A DNA stretch of 64,000 nt from Sthenelais limicola (Eukaryota > Annelida > Polychaeta > Phyllodocida > Sigalionidae): assembly GCA_942159475.1 (NCBI GenBank), contig OW804097.1, forward strand, positions 39,754,298 through 39,818,297, written 5' to 3'. Of this stretch, positions 23,990 to 35,281 are shown piece after piece (the first letter of the stretch is position 1; every line of letters starts with the position of its first letter). Below the pieces are notes generated by a model that was not told the origin of the DNA, made no database searches, and was given only the letters and a program-made list of their open reading frames with translations. A program made the translations under genes and the position numbers.

Positions 23990-24425
23990 CTTTCCCTCCT
24001 TTGCTCCCTTTATCCTTTTCGCCCCCTCATTCATCTCTCCACCCTCCCTCTTTACCCCCTCTTCCCCTCACCCACTCTTCATTTAAAATATCCCCATCCA
24101 CTTGTCCCCCAACCGAACACTATGTCACCCCCTCTTGCTACTTCACCACTCCCCCCTTTTTTTCTTCCCTAAATTTCCCCTACCATCTCCTCTACCCCAC
24201 CCACCACTTGTCCCCACACTCTTCACCCCTTCTTGCTCCTTTACTACTATTCCCCCAATCTCTCCTACCATCTCCTCCTGCCCCACCCTACCTCATCACT
24301 TGTCCCCAAACCAACATGAGGTTGGGTAGGGTAAAGGTATACTATCTTCTCCTTCCCCACCCCCCACTTTCTCACCATTTTCTCCAGGCACACCCCCTCC
24401 CCCCCCCCCCCACACACACACACCT
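23990..24425. repeat. C/T-rich low-complexity tract
   Basis: Over 400 bp of pyrimidine-rich DNA ending in 13 C (24399-24411) and a CA run. It produces a long proline/leucine/serine-rich open frame that is a composition artefact. Confidence 0.8.
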
Positions 24426-24630
24426 CTTCCCATCCCGTCAATCAATCACGCGACACATCCGACTGGTAGGCAGGTGGCTATGTATCACCATTATACCAGC
24501 GTTGCCTAACCCACCCTGGAGATTTATACTGCATGGCTACACACCATTTAATAACATGCCCAACAACCTACCTTACTGCTTACTGGTATAGCCTGGGGCA
24601 AGTGCTGCACCTTGAAACACAGGGTCGAGG

Positions 24631-24698
24631 TGAGTGAGTGAGTGCTTTACGCCCTTATCAACACATTAAAGGTTATATCAAGGGCAGGAGAGCTGACA
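24631..24698 (+). repeat. SINE-like fragment with GAGT repeats
   Basis: GTGAGTGAGTGAGTGCTTTACGCCC... followed by TTATCAACACATTAAAGG and ATATCAAGGGCAGGAGAGCTGA matches the reverse complement of 31387-31470. A (GAGT)n head on a conserved body is a SINE-like arrangement; no A/B box assignment is attempted. Confidence 0.5.
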
Positions 24699-24699
24699 G

Positions 24700-25549
24700 G
24701 GTCGAGGTGATGGGTTTTTGTCATCGGCCATCATTCAGTAATCAAACCAGTCTAGGCACAAAGTTGAGAGTCCCTTCAAACGGAGGAAAAGCCTCTCACT
24801 CCAAACAGCAAAGTGCCATTAAGACCGCAAAATGTCATTATAATCCCATTAGAACGCCTTGTTCTAGACCAGGAAACCGATTAGCGAAGTAGACGTCCAA
24901 TCACTGACATACCATTTTATCTGATCTGATGGTTTGGGCTTGGACGAGTATTTGCCAATTTCAATCAGAGTTCTTCAGGTAATATTTGTTCCACTGGTAT
25001 GGACTTAGAAGGTTGTGCTGAGGAGAGAAGAGACTTATGGCATGTGATAAAGAGGACAATAGGTCCTCGCCACATCCTTCCAAGTCTTTTAGGGGTTGAC
25101 CATGCACAAGGGGAACAGGGCCTGGGGTTTATAGAGGAGGACCTCGCTCCGCTGGTAGGATTGTTCATTAAAAGGGCAATTTAGGGACAAAATCAGACGG
25201 GAGACCCCCAAGACGCAATAGGCGCTTACGTTAAAGATCGGTTAAGAAAGGAATTAGAACTATTTTTAAGTGTAGCCTTAGTCGAGTGGGAGCCTAAGGT
25301 GAACGGCTAATATCAAACATGTTTGATCCTGATTCCCTACACTTCTGGTCAGCTAAAGCTTCAAATACGTTTCTTAACAGATCCTAAGCTTAGTGTTAGC
25401 CCCTATATAGTGGAACCCTACTTTAATATTCACCGTTATCCCAGAGGAAATGATACAGAAAGCTGAACTCTTGAAGTGTTAATTCGGGGCTACATTGCCC
25501 ATAATTGCACAAGGTACGAGAAATAGAACCACTCTGTGGAAATAGACTA
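24700..25549. other. intergenic, no gene seen
   Basis: Overlapping open frames on both strands around 24965-25184 lack splice sites or recognisable motifs. I do not call a gene. Confidence 0.4.
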
Positions 25550-25791
25550 CAATAGGGGACTTGCATAGCCGCCATTTTCAACCACAAGCCTCCATTTTTC
25601 CCATCATGCATTTGGTTTTCATGGATCATTTATGCTATGATATCAGTGAAAACAACCTTTCATATTTCGATAAGAATAATATTAATAATGCTTAATATTT
25701 GTATCTGTATATTTGTATATCAGATTTGAATTGAATCCATCCCAGCATGCACTGTAATAGACATGCGCAATGGCACATGCAAATCCCATAT
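25550..25791 (+). mobile_element. MITE family A, internally deleted copy
   Basis: It starts ACAATAGGGGACTTGCATAG and ends near CACATGCAAATCCCATA, with the conserved TTTCCCATCATGCATTTGGT and CATCCCAGCATGCACTGTAA blocks. It is shorter than the 350-bp copies because the left interior is missing. Confidence 0.75.
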
Positions 25792-25999
25792 AACCAATGT
25801 GGTCGGACTGATTAGAGTTATTTACTGCACAGTCTGACCGCCTGCCTCCAGGTGCCATATATATCCGGGATGTACACGGCACAGTGAGGGGATAACACAG
25901 ATACCCGCTGCCTCATAAATATGATGCACAGATATGGTAAAATATATTGCTCACGATAGGAGGTATATATTGGTACGTGTTTTAACGCTATTAACTATT

Positions 26000-26135
26000 A
26001 GGGTCAGATTTTTAGAAAATGTACACTCGTCAGCTCTACAAATTTGGTAACTTCTGGCAAATGAGAGTGGAATATTTCAAATGCTACGCATATCTAAGTA
26101 TCTTTGGCATTGTGTTGATTAAAAGTATCTCTTTC
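26000..26135 (+). repeat. diverged dispersed repeat, copy 1
   Basis: GGGTCAGATTTTTAGAAAAT...GTACACTCGTCAGCT and the following ~100 bp align in the same orientation with 58155-58275. Diverged; origin unknown. Confidence 0.45.
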
Positions 26136-26660
26136 TTAGTTTTAAACTGCATTTTGAACGTAATTTCTCTCTTAGATGTGGATTATTTGAGAGGATTGGG
26201 AAAGGTGAACTGTACATTTTCAGACAATTTAAACCATTCTATTTAGGTGTTTATTGGAAGCCTTCCATCGTACAGTCAGTTTCCTCAGCATTCCGTAAAT
26301 ATTACAAATATTTCATTACTACTAATGTATTTAGTACTATTGGGAAAAAAACATTTATGCACACTAGATTTGGGTTCATATATCATATTTCTATACATTG
26401 CAAAAATGACGTAATACACAGATATCAACTATAGTGGTTATATTACAAAACGGCAATGAAATAAAGTATTTTCTTTAAATATATGTAATATCGTGGTTTG
26501 GTTACCATCCATGTGGTCAGTGTATTGGTCCTACCCTAACATTTGGTCTACCACCTCACACCTATGCCCACTGTTTCAAATTATTTATTTTTCTCATTTG
26601 ATAAAGGTGGTTCATCTTGAACTATGATATAAGGTAGCTTAAGAGATTATACAGCATAAA

Positions 26661-26710
26661 AGGTCGCCCACACTTGGCGGATTTAGCGCCGATTTGGGCC
26701 TCCCGACTAG
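26661..26710 (+). repeat. Harbinger left terminal inverted repeat
   Basis: AGGTCGCCCACACTTGGCGG, then ATTTAGCGCCGATTT, pairs with the reverse complement of the right end at 38323-38372. It is immediately followed by a CCCGACTAGTCG palindrome. Confidence 0.75.
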
Positions 26711-27495
26711 TCGTAGGATTTCTTTTTTTGTTTTAAAGCATTTATTCAGTTTCCTGCCATCTGGGCCTTTACAAAACTATGACATGATAATAACAAGTAA
26801 TAATATAAACATTCAATGCATTGAAAGTTCCATAAGAAATAAGGGAAGAGCGTTTCAATTGTTACACACCATGCGGCGCCACGATAGTTTGACTAACATA
26901 AGTATGTACACATTTTCACCACCAGATGTCCTGACAGTAATTTTGGACGCACTGGCAAGCTGACTGCCTTACATACTATCCGTCCTGTCAGCTATATCTC
27001 CAAGCAGTTGCTTCCATTTTTTCTTCTCCTCCATGCTTAGTTTCTTATTCCCCCTAATGACATACAATTCAGATTTAATTTTTCTTTTTAACTCGAAAAG
27101 GAATGCTCTAAACTCAAGTCTACCATCGTAGAACAATTTCTGCCTTTGTATAAAGGCCTTCGCCTGTAAAAAAATCCAGTTGACAATTTTTGTATTTGTA
27201 TTACAATATTCTATACCAAACAATAAATCTTTAGTATTTACTTCGACTTCATTGTTTTTCATTTTCACCAGTTTTCCTTTGCTATTGTCTTCATTAATGT
27301 ATCCTACCTCAACTATTATGTTTAGAATTTCTAACCACAGCGCGTTGGTATTTTTACATGCAACAAGAAAGTGGCATATATTATCTCTTTTTCCACAGAA
27401 AGAACAGTCACTTTTGTTTTTTATGCCCATATTCTTCAGATGTTCATTGCAAGTAATTGTACGATGTAAAACCCTGATTTCATTTCAAATCCTAG
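26710..27495 (-). mobile_element. 5'-truncated LINE nested in Harbinger left end
   Basis: Only the 3' end of a non-LTR retrotransposon is present: the last ~150 codons plus a short 3' UTR ending in T-rich sequence at 26718-26730 (an A tail on the minus strand). It interrupts the Harbinger subterminal region. The flanking words TAGGATTT and AAATCCTAG correspond to the two halves of a GAAATCCTAGGATTTC palindrome that is intact near the right end (38307-38322), which marks the insertion point. Confidence 0.65.
26969..27430 (-). pseudogene. LINE reverse transcriptase C-terminus with zinc knuckle
   Basis: The open frame contains CSFCGKRDNICHFLVACKN, matching the C-x2-C...H-x4-C zinc-binding motif (zf-RVT type) found after the reverse transcriptase domain of many LINE ORF2 proteins. 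A lysine-rich, Trp-containing tail follows. The polymerase domain itself is absent, so this is a 5'-truncated remnant of about 153 codons. The frame has no internal stop, so the insertion may be fairly young. Confidence 0.65.
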
Positions 27496-27830
27496 AATAA
27501 TTTTTTGAAATCGGGAAAGTGTGGGTCTGGCCCCGACTAGTCGGGGGATCCCCCGACTAATCGGGAGACCCAAATCGTCCGCATTTGTGTCTCCCGATTA
27601 CAGTATTTTCACAAATCCTGGCCGATTACAAAGTTGCCCCGATCTCAGGTTCAATTTTGAAATCGGTTCATGTTTTCTGTATGTGTGGGTATACCCCCGT
27701 CTAGTCGGTGGTTGTACCGATTACTCGGCTGGGCCTCCCCGAGTGATCGGGAGTGCTCTCCCGATGATCCAAAAAATGGATCATCGGGGCAGGACTCCCG
27801 ATCAATCGGGGCGGAAATGTATTTTAGTAC
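27496..27830 (+). promoter_or_regulatory. Harbinger left subterminal CCGAT motif array
   Basis: Within about 300 bp there are at least ten words of the type CCCGACTAGTCGGG, CCCGACTAATCGGG, TCCCGATTACAG, CCCGAGTGATCGGGAG, TCCCGATGATCC and TCCCGATCAATCGGGG, many of them palindromic. Similar words occur near the right end (38215-38345). Harbinger transposition is known to depend on the Myb-like partner binding subterminal motifs, so these are candidate binding sites. They also sit just upstream of the candidate first exon of the Myb-like gene. Confidence 0.55.
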
Positions 27831-27911
27831 CACTCAAGTTCGTAGGTGACGCATGGTCTGAATCTCAGATGGCGTGGCAATCACATTATGACCTTCACCT
27901 TCATATTCAAT

Positions 27912-27963
27912 ATGGTGCACGCAAAGAGAAGCAGAGGCGGCAAAGGTTGCAGCAAACAAAACC
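27912..27963 (+). CDS. candidate first exon of the Myb-like Harbinger gene
   Basis: ATG opens the short basic peptide MVHAKRSRGGKGCSKQN and ends at ACC|GTGAGT in phase 1. The position, just inside the subterminal array and upstream of the known exons, fits a first exon. The phase does not match the next secure exon at 29283 (phase 0), so a further exon or another start must exist. Moderate to low confidence. Confidence 0.35.
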
Positions 27964-28227
27964 GTGAGTATTGCAAGAAATAACATATTGATATGTTTCT
28001 ATCAAAGTGGATACCACATCCAACATAAGTAGACGGTACATTGTGTATTAGTGATAGGTGTTGTCAGTCAGTCATTTAATGTTATTTGCGGGTGAAACAA
28101 TCTGTGCCTGTCACTATGTTTAGGCCTACTACACACGTGGCGTGGCTCCATCATTTTGTGTGTGGAGGGGGGCACATGCAGGCGTCATGCAGGCCATTTT
28201 GTGTGTATTGGCTTGTGGGGAGGGTTA

Positions 28228-28372
28228 GGGTTCCTGGTCATTAGGGCCCCGTGGTGGTAGGGTCCCGTTCTGGACGTTAGAGCCCCGGGCTTGGATGTTA
28301 GGGCCCCTAGCCTGGATGTTAGGGCCCTGTCGGCCATGGACGTTAGGGTCCCTTCTTTGGACGTTAGGGAAA
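28228..28372. repeat. minisatellite, GGACGTTAGGGCCCC units
   Basis: About six imperfect units of the type TGGATGTTAGGGCCC, roughly 25-30 bp each, lie in an intron of the Myb-like gene. Confidence 0.7.
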
Positions 28373-29282
28373 CGTGGTTTGGGGAAATTTATGACCAAAA
28401 CATATTCTAGATTAAAGTGAGAAAGAGAGACAGAAAGAGTACTAGAAATTAACGTCTGTTTTGATGTGTTGACTAATTCAGTATTCAAGTATTGTAATTA
28501 TTATAGTATATGATGATCTTGGTTAAAATAGTGTGACGAAATTTTAAGAATAGTAGGAAATTGATAGCTAGAAAACACATGAAAACAACCTGTTAAAGAA
28601 TTTGCGTTTTCGTTAAATGTTTTGTCTTTATCTCAAATATAATGTCGGGAGATAGTTCTCTATATTACAATATAATGTATAATTCATAACGTAATTCACC
28701 TGCAGTCATAAATATCTATTGAACTTTTAAATAATTGTTATACTAGCATTAATTTTGGCATGGCATTAACCAGGCCAGGGATATAATGTAAGTTACCCCT
28801 GCAAGGGGGCGCAACTGTAGTCTCTTGGTATATAAATTAAAGCAGAGCGGCCATGAGGCCACTCCACTCCTATTTCAATAGTATTTATTACAATCATAGA
28901 TATGGCGATAGAAATTTATAGTATCATACAACAACAAAAATTGATTTGATGATTTGTGGGACAACATATGGGCCCTTGCACTTTAGGTGATTTTCCTAAT
29001 TTGTCTGAGCTTGGTATGGTAGCCTACATAATAGGTTTGGGACATCAGACAGACTTGTTTGTCAGGGCATATTCTGACCTAACTCTGATTTCATTATTTC
29101 ATTCATTTCAATATTGCCTCTTTTTTCTTTTATTTCAATTTTTTAATGTTTTTCATCTCTATTGTTGATAAACTTTGACTTAATTATAATTGATATTAAT
29201 AGTTGAAATTGATATTGTTATTTTCCACAAAAAGATTCTGACACTTGCTAGATATTGATTCATATGAACTAAATAATTGCAG

Positions 29283-32200
29283 GCTGTACCAAAGAATGCC
29301 CCACCCAAAACACGTGCCAATTCGAATAAAGAATCACCGCTAAAGGTAAAGTAATGCTTACGCTCAGGGCATTTCTTTTAAAACTGTTGAAACAGAGTGA
29401 TTATATAGAAATTATTTATCACCGCAAAGGTGCGTCTATGGAGGTTGGATGACGTGACCAATTTGTTGCATATATAAACATGTATTGTTGCATATATTTT
29501 AGTGATTGTCACTACTTAGCTAATGGACTCTGTGATAGTTTTTACCAGTAAATGTTTATTGATATACTTATTTAACGATTTGCAGGGTCGACCTACAAAG
29601 GAAAAGAGAAACAAAGAACCTGAGGGGTCAGACGAAGAGGTGTACACGAAAACTTCTCCCATCAGGAAACCCCGGGTGCAGGGTCGAGCTACGAAGGAAA
29701 AGAGAGAGGAAGAATCTGAGGAGTCAGACGAAGAGGTGTACACGAAGACTTCTCCCATCAGGAAACGCCGGGTGCAGGGTCGAGCTACGAAGGAAAAGAG
29801 AGACGAAAAACCTGAGGAGTCAGACGAAGAGGTGTACACGAAAACTTCTCCCATCAGGAAACCCCGGGTGCAGGGTCGAGCTACGAAGGAAAAGAGAGAC
29901 GAAAAACCTGAGGAGTCAGACGAAGAGGTGTACACGAAGACTTCTCCCATCAGGAAACCCCGGGTGCAGGGTCGAGCTACGAAGGAAAAGAGAGACGAAA
30001 AACCTGAGGAGTCAGACGAAGAGGTGTACACGAAGACTTCTCCCATCAGGAAACCCCGGGTGCAGAGTCGAGCTATGAAGGAAAAGAGAGACGAAAAACC
30101 TCAGGAGTCAGACGAAGAGGTGTACACGAAGACTTCTCCCATCAGGAAACCCCGGGTGCAGAGTCGAGCTACGAAGGAAAAGAGAGAGGAAGAATCTGAG
30201 GAGTCAGACGAAGAGGTGTACACGAAGACTTCTCCCATCAGGAAACGCCGGGTGCAGGGTCGAGCTACGAAGGAAAAGAGAGAGGAAGAATCTGAGGAGT
30301 CAGACGAAGAGGTGTACACGAAGACTTCTCCCATCAGGAAACGCCAGGCGCAGGGTCGAGCTACGAAGGAAAAGAGAGACGAAAAACCTGAGGAGTCAGA
30401 CGAAGAGGTGTACACGAAGACTTCTCCCATCAGGAAACCCCGGGTGCAGGGTCGAGCTACGAAGGAAAAGAGAGAGGAAGAATCTGAGGAGTCAGACGAA
30501 GAGGTGTACACGAAAACTTCTCCCATCAGGAAACCCCCTGTGAAGGTAAATTACAGCCCTAAAAATAACTACTATTACCCCTAATAAGCAGTGAACCAGA
30601 CATATTGTTACATATATTTTGGTGATTGTTACTAGTCAAGTAATGGACCCTGTAATAGTATTTACCACTAAATATTTATTGAGATACACATTTTGTGTGA
30701 ATAATTAATGATTAGACAAAGCGAGTAGGTCCAATCCCGATCTTTAAATTATGTGTGTGAATATTTTTTTGCTTTCTGGAATCGATCGAGTCTGTTTGTC
30801 AAAGTAGTACTTTCTGATACTTTCACGCTCCTTTGAATGTGTATTTGATACTGGCCAGGTGGATCTTAGTAATTTTCTGGATATTTTTTAACTCTGTTAT
30901 CTTTAAACATGGTCTTATAAATCATGATAGCATTTATTGTAATTTTGCATATTTCTTTTTCATCAGTTCGGTCTGAGATCTAGTGTATACATTGCATAAT
31001 GTCAGTTAGTGAATTAACAAAACAAACATTGAACATATTTCAGGTTCGACCTACAAAGGACAGGAGAGACAAAGAATATGAGGATTCGGAAGAAGACCGG
31101 TATGTGACAACTTCTTCCCTCAGGAAACCCCAGGTGCATAAGTCCCCTGTAAAGGTAAATTACAAGTATTTAAGTGTTTTAGAAAATAAGTACTATTAGG
31201 CCGAATAGCTATTGGACTCACTATAATAGTTTTTACCACTCATTATTTATTGAAGGGTCCTTGGTATGACCATAAAGTGCCTGTCTCTCTCTCCCTTCTC
31301 TATCCTTTATCTGTCTCTTTTTTCTGTCTCTCTCTCCCTTCTTCTCTGCCTCTATTTCCTTGGTATGATCATAAACTGCCTCCCTCTCAGCTCTCCCGCC
31401 CTTGATATAACCATATTAAATGTGTTGATAAGGGCGTAAAGCAACCAATCTCACTCACTCACTCACTCATTATTTATTGATACACATTGCCACATTTATT
31501 TCCAGGGTGTATCTAAGAAGCATGCAAACCCTCATGACAAACTACTTGAAGCTGTCACAGCTGAAGAGGAGCAGGATGCCTTAATTAATGACCTTGAAGT
31601 GAGCTCCTTAACCTGGTTACAAACCCATAAAGAGAACAATTGGATGTAAAGAACTAATCTATTCATGTCTTGGTGCTGATTGTTACAAAACTTTATTTAA
31701 TTTACCAACCTCCTTGATAAAGGGCCATTGAAGCACGAAACGTCGGACCCCCAATAAAACAAACCTACAATACCCCCCCTTCTGTCCTCATTGTTTAGGG
31801 TTTTTCACTCCATTTTTATTTAATTTATTTTATTTTTTTTCTCATTTTCTCATTGTAGGATGCTAATAGGAAAACCCAAGCAGGCAAACAGCAGAAACGT
31901 CCAGCGGGGGAACATTTGGCGTCGCCCATCAAGAAACATGGAGATGACAATATCCTGGTGAGACAGAACTCATTTAAAACACCCAGTAAGCATGTCACCG
32001 GCCCCAACAAAGAGAATGGGGATGTTTTCTTCTCCTCAAGTCCCATTGAAGTTCGAAAAATCCAGAAAAAAAAACGGGCGGCGCATAGCCCAAGGTCTAA
32101 ACTGTGGAGTGAGAGAGATGAAGAGCAGTTGATCGAGCTATGGAAAGATGCTCCGTGTCTTTATGACAAGAAATCAGTTCATTACAAGAACAAAGTGATG

Positions 32201-33655
32201 AAGGAACAAGCCCTTTGTAAAATTGCTGCAGAATTGAACAAACATGGTAAGTTATCTGTAATATATCACATGTTCAGTCATCTTCAGCCTAATTCGTAAC
32301 TCTGTGATTATTAATAGCTCTTATTTTCCTAGTAATTAACATAGCTAGGCACATCAGCATGCGGAAGACCATGGTTATTCTGAACCTAATTCATTGCACT
32401 TTTGCCCATTATCCGACGGTGTACAGGGGATTCTTTCATCCTTGCATTATTTTTCTCTGTAGATGATTGTCTAGGCCTAATTTGTCAACATGATATTGAC
32501 TGTGTCAATAAAAATAACAATTATAGTTATAGGAGATAAAACGTTGGTAAAGCTCTTTTGCTTTTTATAACCGAGATCATACTGCTATGTGAATTACATA
32601 ACTCCTGAAAGTCATATACATTTATAATGTTTCATGTTTATATTGAACGAGAACATGTCTGGAGTAACATTACTATAATCACTCATTTCAGTACAGCAGA
32701 TCTTTACCCACATAGAATCGCTGCGGTCCGGTTACTCCAGGGCTCGCTATGACGTGCTTAAATCAGGGTCTGGAGCTGGTGAGAACTCAGAAGTCAAGAT
32801 GACGGAACGACAAAGATATGTGTACGAACTGTGCAAATTTCTGGAATCCCATGTGTCCCACCGCAAAACTTCCTCTAATTTGACCGACAAGGTATGTTCA
32901 ATATTTGCATGGCACAGTACCTTTAGAATCCTATGTCCATTACAAGAAAGAATGTTATTAATTATAATACATTGGACCTTCCATTGATTTAATGAAAACC
33001 TCTACTCTCAAAACATCCGCATTTAAAATGTAGGTGACCGTAGACCCACCTTATATCAGTTGTTATTAGTCATAACTGATACAAATGTTTCTGTTTCTTA
33101 CAGGACATGAGCAATAACTCAACGTCGGTGGTTGCAGAGTCAGACACCCTACAATTGGACGAAAGCAATGAATCAGTGCTCAACCCAAAGAAAAGGAAGG
33201 GTTCTCCCCCATCCCAGGGTATCGAATTGATGAGAGAAGAAAAGAAAGCTCGCAGACATACAGATGAATCTAGAGACTCTGTTGAAAATGATCCGGATTA
33301 TGACCCTACTGCGGAACTTAACACACGCAAGTTTGAAATTCATAAGCCACAGTTGAAGCGAGTTGTTCCAGCCAAATCAGTGGTTAAACAATCAAGCACT
33401 TTAAAACAACCAACCCCATCAGTATCATCTTCCAAGGGTCCCGAGTTAGGATCAATTGCAGACTCCATCAAAGCATTTACGTCAGACTACAAACATATGG
33501 TTGCGACGCATACTGATAAAACAGTCACTGAACGTTGGTCAGAGTTATTGGCAACCAAAATTTCAAGTATGGAAGCAAGAACACAGAGGCATTTCATGCT
33601 GTATGTGGACACTATAGCACTGGATGCTATTGACGGCACCTGGGTCAGGCCCTAG
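29283..33655 (+). CDS. Myb/SANT-like Harbinger accessory protein with 10 x 32-aa repeats
   Basis: Exons with GT/AG borders and consistent phases: 29283-29345, 29586-30545, 31044-31154, 31506-31598, 31859-32246, 32692-32891, 33104-33655 (stop TAG), giving 788 residues plus an unresolved N-terminus. Residues ~22-341 are ten 32-residue repeats rich in Lys/Arg and Glu/Asp, each with ESDEE and TSPIRK. A basic KKKR stretch precedes a Myb/SANT-like (MADF-type) helix bundle starting LWSERDEEQLIELWKDAP (about residues 490-575), split by an intron. The C-terminus is a Lys/Ser-rich linker ending in a helical segment (ERWSELLATKISSMEARTQR). In this family the protein binds the transposon ends and helps nuclear import of the transposase. 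It is convergent with the transposase gene. The repeat expansion is not typical of the family as I know it. Confidence 0.8.
29586..30545 (+). repeat. coding minisatellite, 10 x 96 bp, exactly one exon
   Basis: This exon is exactly 960 bp, ten units of 96 bp, bounded by CAG|GG and AAG|GTAAAT. Two unit types alternate irregularly: one with RDEKPEESDEE...RKPRVQ (units 3, 4, 5, 6, 9) and one with REEESEESDEE...RKRRVQ or close variants (units 2, 7, 8, 10). Unit 1 is the most diverged. Several units are nearly identical at the DNA level, so the expansion is recent or homogenised. A single diverged relative of the unit forms the next exon (31044-31154). Confidence 0.95.
31387..31470 (-). repeat. SINE-like fragment, inverted copy
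   Basis: The reverse complement of the 24631-24698 body, ending in (ACTC)n at 31450-31470. It lies in an intron of the Myb-like gene. Confidence 0.5.
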
Positions 33656-34364
33656 CTATTTCTTAAATTTTCTTGATACCTTTTAACAGTGTCATTGAGC
33701 TATCATGATTTTGCATACACCGTCAGGAGTATTCACTTATGGGGCCCTTGATAGAGTATGTAATAATTGCATGGTTTTTAAGGTTTCCCTGGTTTAGGTT
33801 ACCATTAATATTTCACGATACATGTGACATTTTCATTAGTTCATGGTTAAGTGTACCATAGTGTCTATGAATCATGGTGTAATCCTAGATTCAACCTTCG
33901 CACAGCACTTGTAGTGCAGACAGTGTAGAACTGATTAGGAGTATGTCATTTATAAGTCTAGAAGAGATTACGGGTCTTATCATTTATATGTCACCGTACA
34001 TGTTTAATTTGTAATAGTTTGCAGATATTTGTTTCTTACTTTATGCGTGAACTATTCTTTACAGATATTGCTGAACAGTTCTGATGTAATGCCATATTCG
34101 TTATTAGCAGGATATGATTACGATTAGCAGGATATGATTTATAGGGCACAGCATAGCATTTTAAATAGGTCGTTGGAAAGACTACATGGGTATGTTGCAC
34201 TTTCAGTAGTTAAACTGTATTGTTCATGAATGAAGCATCATCATGTAAATTAGTGTTTATGGATTTAGTTTACGTTTAGGTGGGCGATTCTCCACTTTTT
34301 ATCTGTAGGACATTAAGCTACATGGGTATGTTGCACGTTCGGTAGTTAAACTGTTTTGTTTATG

Positions 34365-34411
34365 AATGAAGCATCACCATGTATATTTAATATACATGGT
34401 GATGCTTCATT
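34365..34411. repeat. perfect 47-bp palindrome
   Basis: Two 23-bp arms beginning AATGAAGCATCACCATG are perfectly complementary around one central base, ending GATGCTTCATT. One arm matches the duplicated segment next to it, so it could have arisen by inverted duplication. Confidence 0.9.
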
Positions 34412-34424
34412 AAACACTAATATT

Positions 34425-34571
34425 ATTAGTGTTTATAGAGTTAGTTTATGTTTAGGTGGGCGATTCTCCACTTATTAGTGTTTATAGAGTTAGTTTATGT
34501 TTAGGTGGGCGATTCTCCACTTATTAGTGTTTATAGAGTTAGTTTATGTTTAGGTGGGCGATTCTCCACTT
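34425..34571. repeat. 49-bp tandem repeat, three copies
   Basis: Three head-to-tail units of 49 bp containing GTTTAGGTGGGCGATTCTCC, identical or nearly so, with a partial related copy at about 34255-34305. Confidence 0.9.
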
Positions 34572-35281
34572 TTTATCTGTGGGACACAAAGCTTGACTTT
34601 GGTCCCTTCAGTGATGATTGGAAATTTACAGTTTTTAGGTTATTGTACCATTTTCAAACCAGGTGCTCCTTTCCCAGTGTCCATTAATTACTCAACTTGT
34701 AGACATTTTCACTCCAGGTGCTATTTTGGCAGCGTCCATTAGTTACTCAACTTGTAGACTGGGGATATACAATAAAAAGACATCATATTTGAATGATAAA
34801 GCACTGTTTGTTGTTACTTGCATTGAAATCGAATGTGACTTGTCTTTTCAAACATTATTTCAATGATATAAACTGGAAAATCCTTTTTAACGAACCATAT
34901 CTAGGCCGGGTAATGATATTGAAGTGGGAAAAAGGCACAAAACAACCAACGCAGGTCTGGTATTTAACCAATGAATCAATATTATTTATTTTTTCTACCC
35001 TGCACACGCTCATAATTGACAAAGTAGAGAAGTTCAGTTGACAGTTTGGGTGCCGAAACTGGTTGAGTATCAGAAAAAGTGACTGTACACTTATGAAATA
35101 ATGAACAATAATAATACTAAACTGAGTTTCCTCCAAACTGCCTCATTTCTTTGAGGAAATAAAGAAAACTGAGATGAATCTGATATAATTTCACCAGACT
35201 ATAACTGGGTCTAAAGTTAGAACTTATAATAGATGGATGGAGACGGTACATTAGACCATCAGGATCTATAGGACTATTGCT

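Larger units (their letters stand above)
33656..35281. other. intergenic spacer between convergent Harbinger genes
   Basis: Contains presumed 3' UTRs, with AATAAA on the plus strand at 34771-34776 (after the Myb-like gene) and its reverse complement TTTATT at 34985-34990 (after the transposase gene). It also holds a duplicated ~60-bp segment (34190-34250 and 34323-34385), a 47-bp palindrome and a 49-bp tandem repeat, listed separately. Confidence 0.6.

Noticed and set aside
23980..24591. 203-codon Pro/Leu/Ser-rich open frame
   Set aside because: Lies in a C/T-rich low-complexity tract; no splice sites, homology or complex composition.
24965..25184. Overlapping frames on both strands, each over 60 codons
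   Set aside because: No recognisable motif, no splice partners, and equal openness on both strands.
27869..27963. Alternative ATG at 27869 as Myb-like gene start
   Set aside because: Its frame leads into TGA across the donor and, if spliced to 29283, hits a stop; the ATG at 27912 is preferred, though its phase is also unresolved.
29516..30526. Two reverse-strand open frames of 176 and 141 codons with repeated MGEVFVYTSSSDSS
   Set aside because: They are the antisense of the 96-bp coding repeat; a period divisible by three keeps all frames open. The plus frame has splice borders in phase with the rest of the gene.
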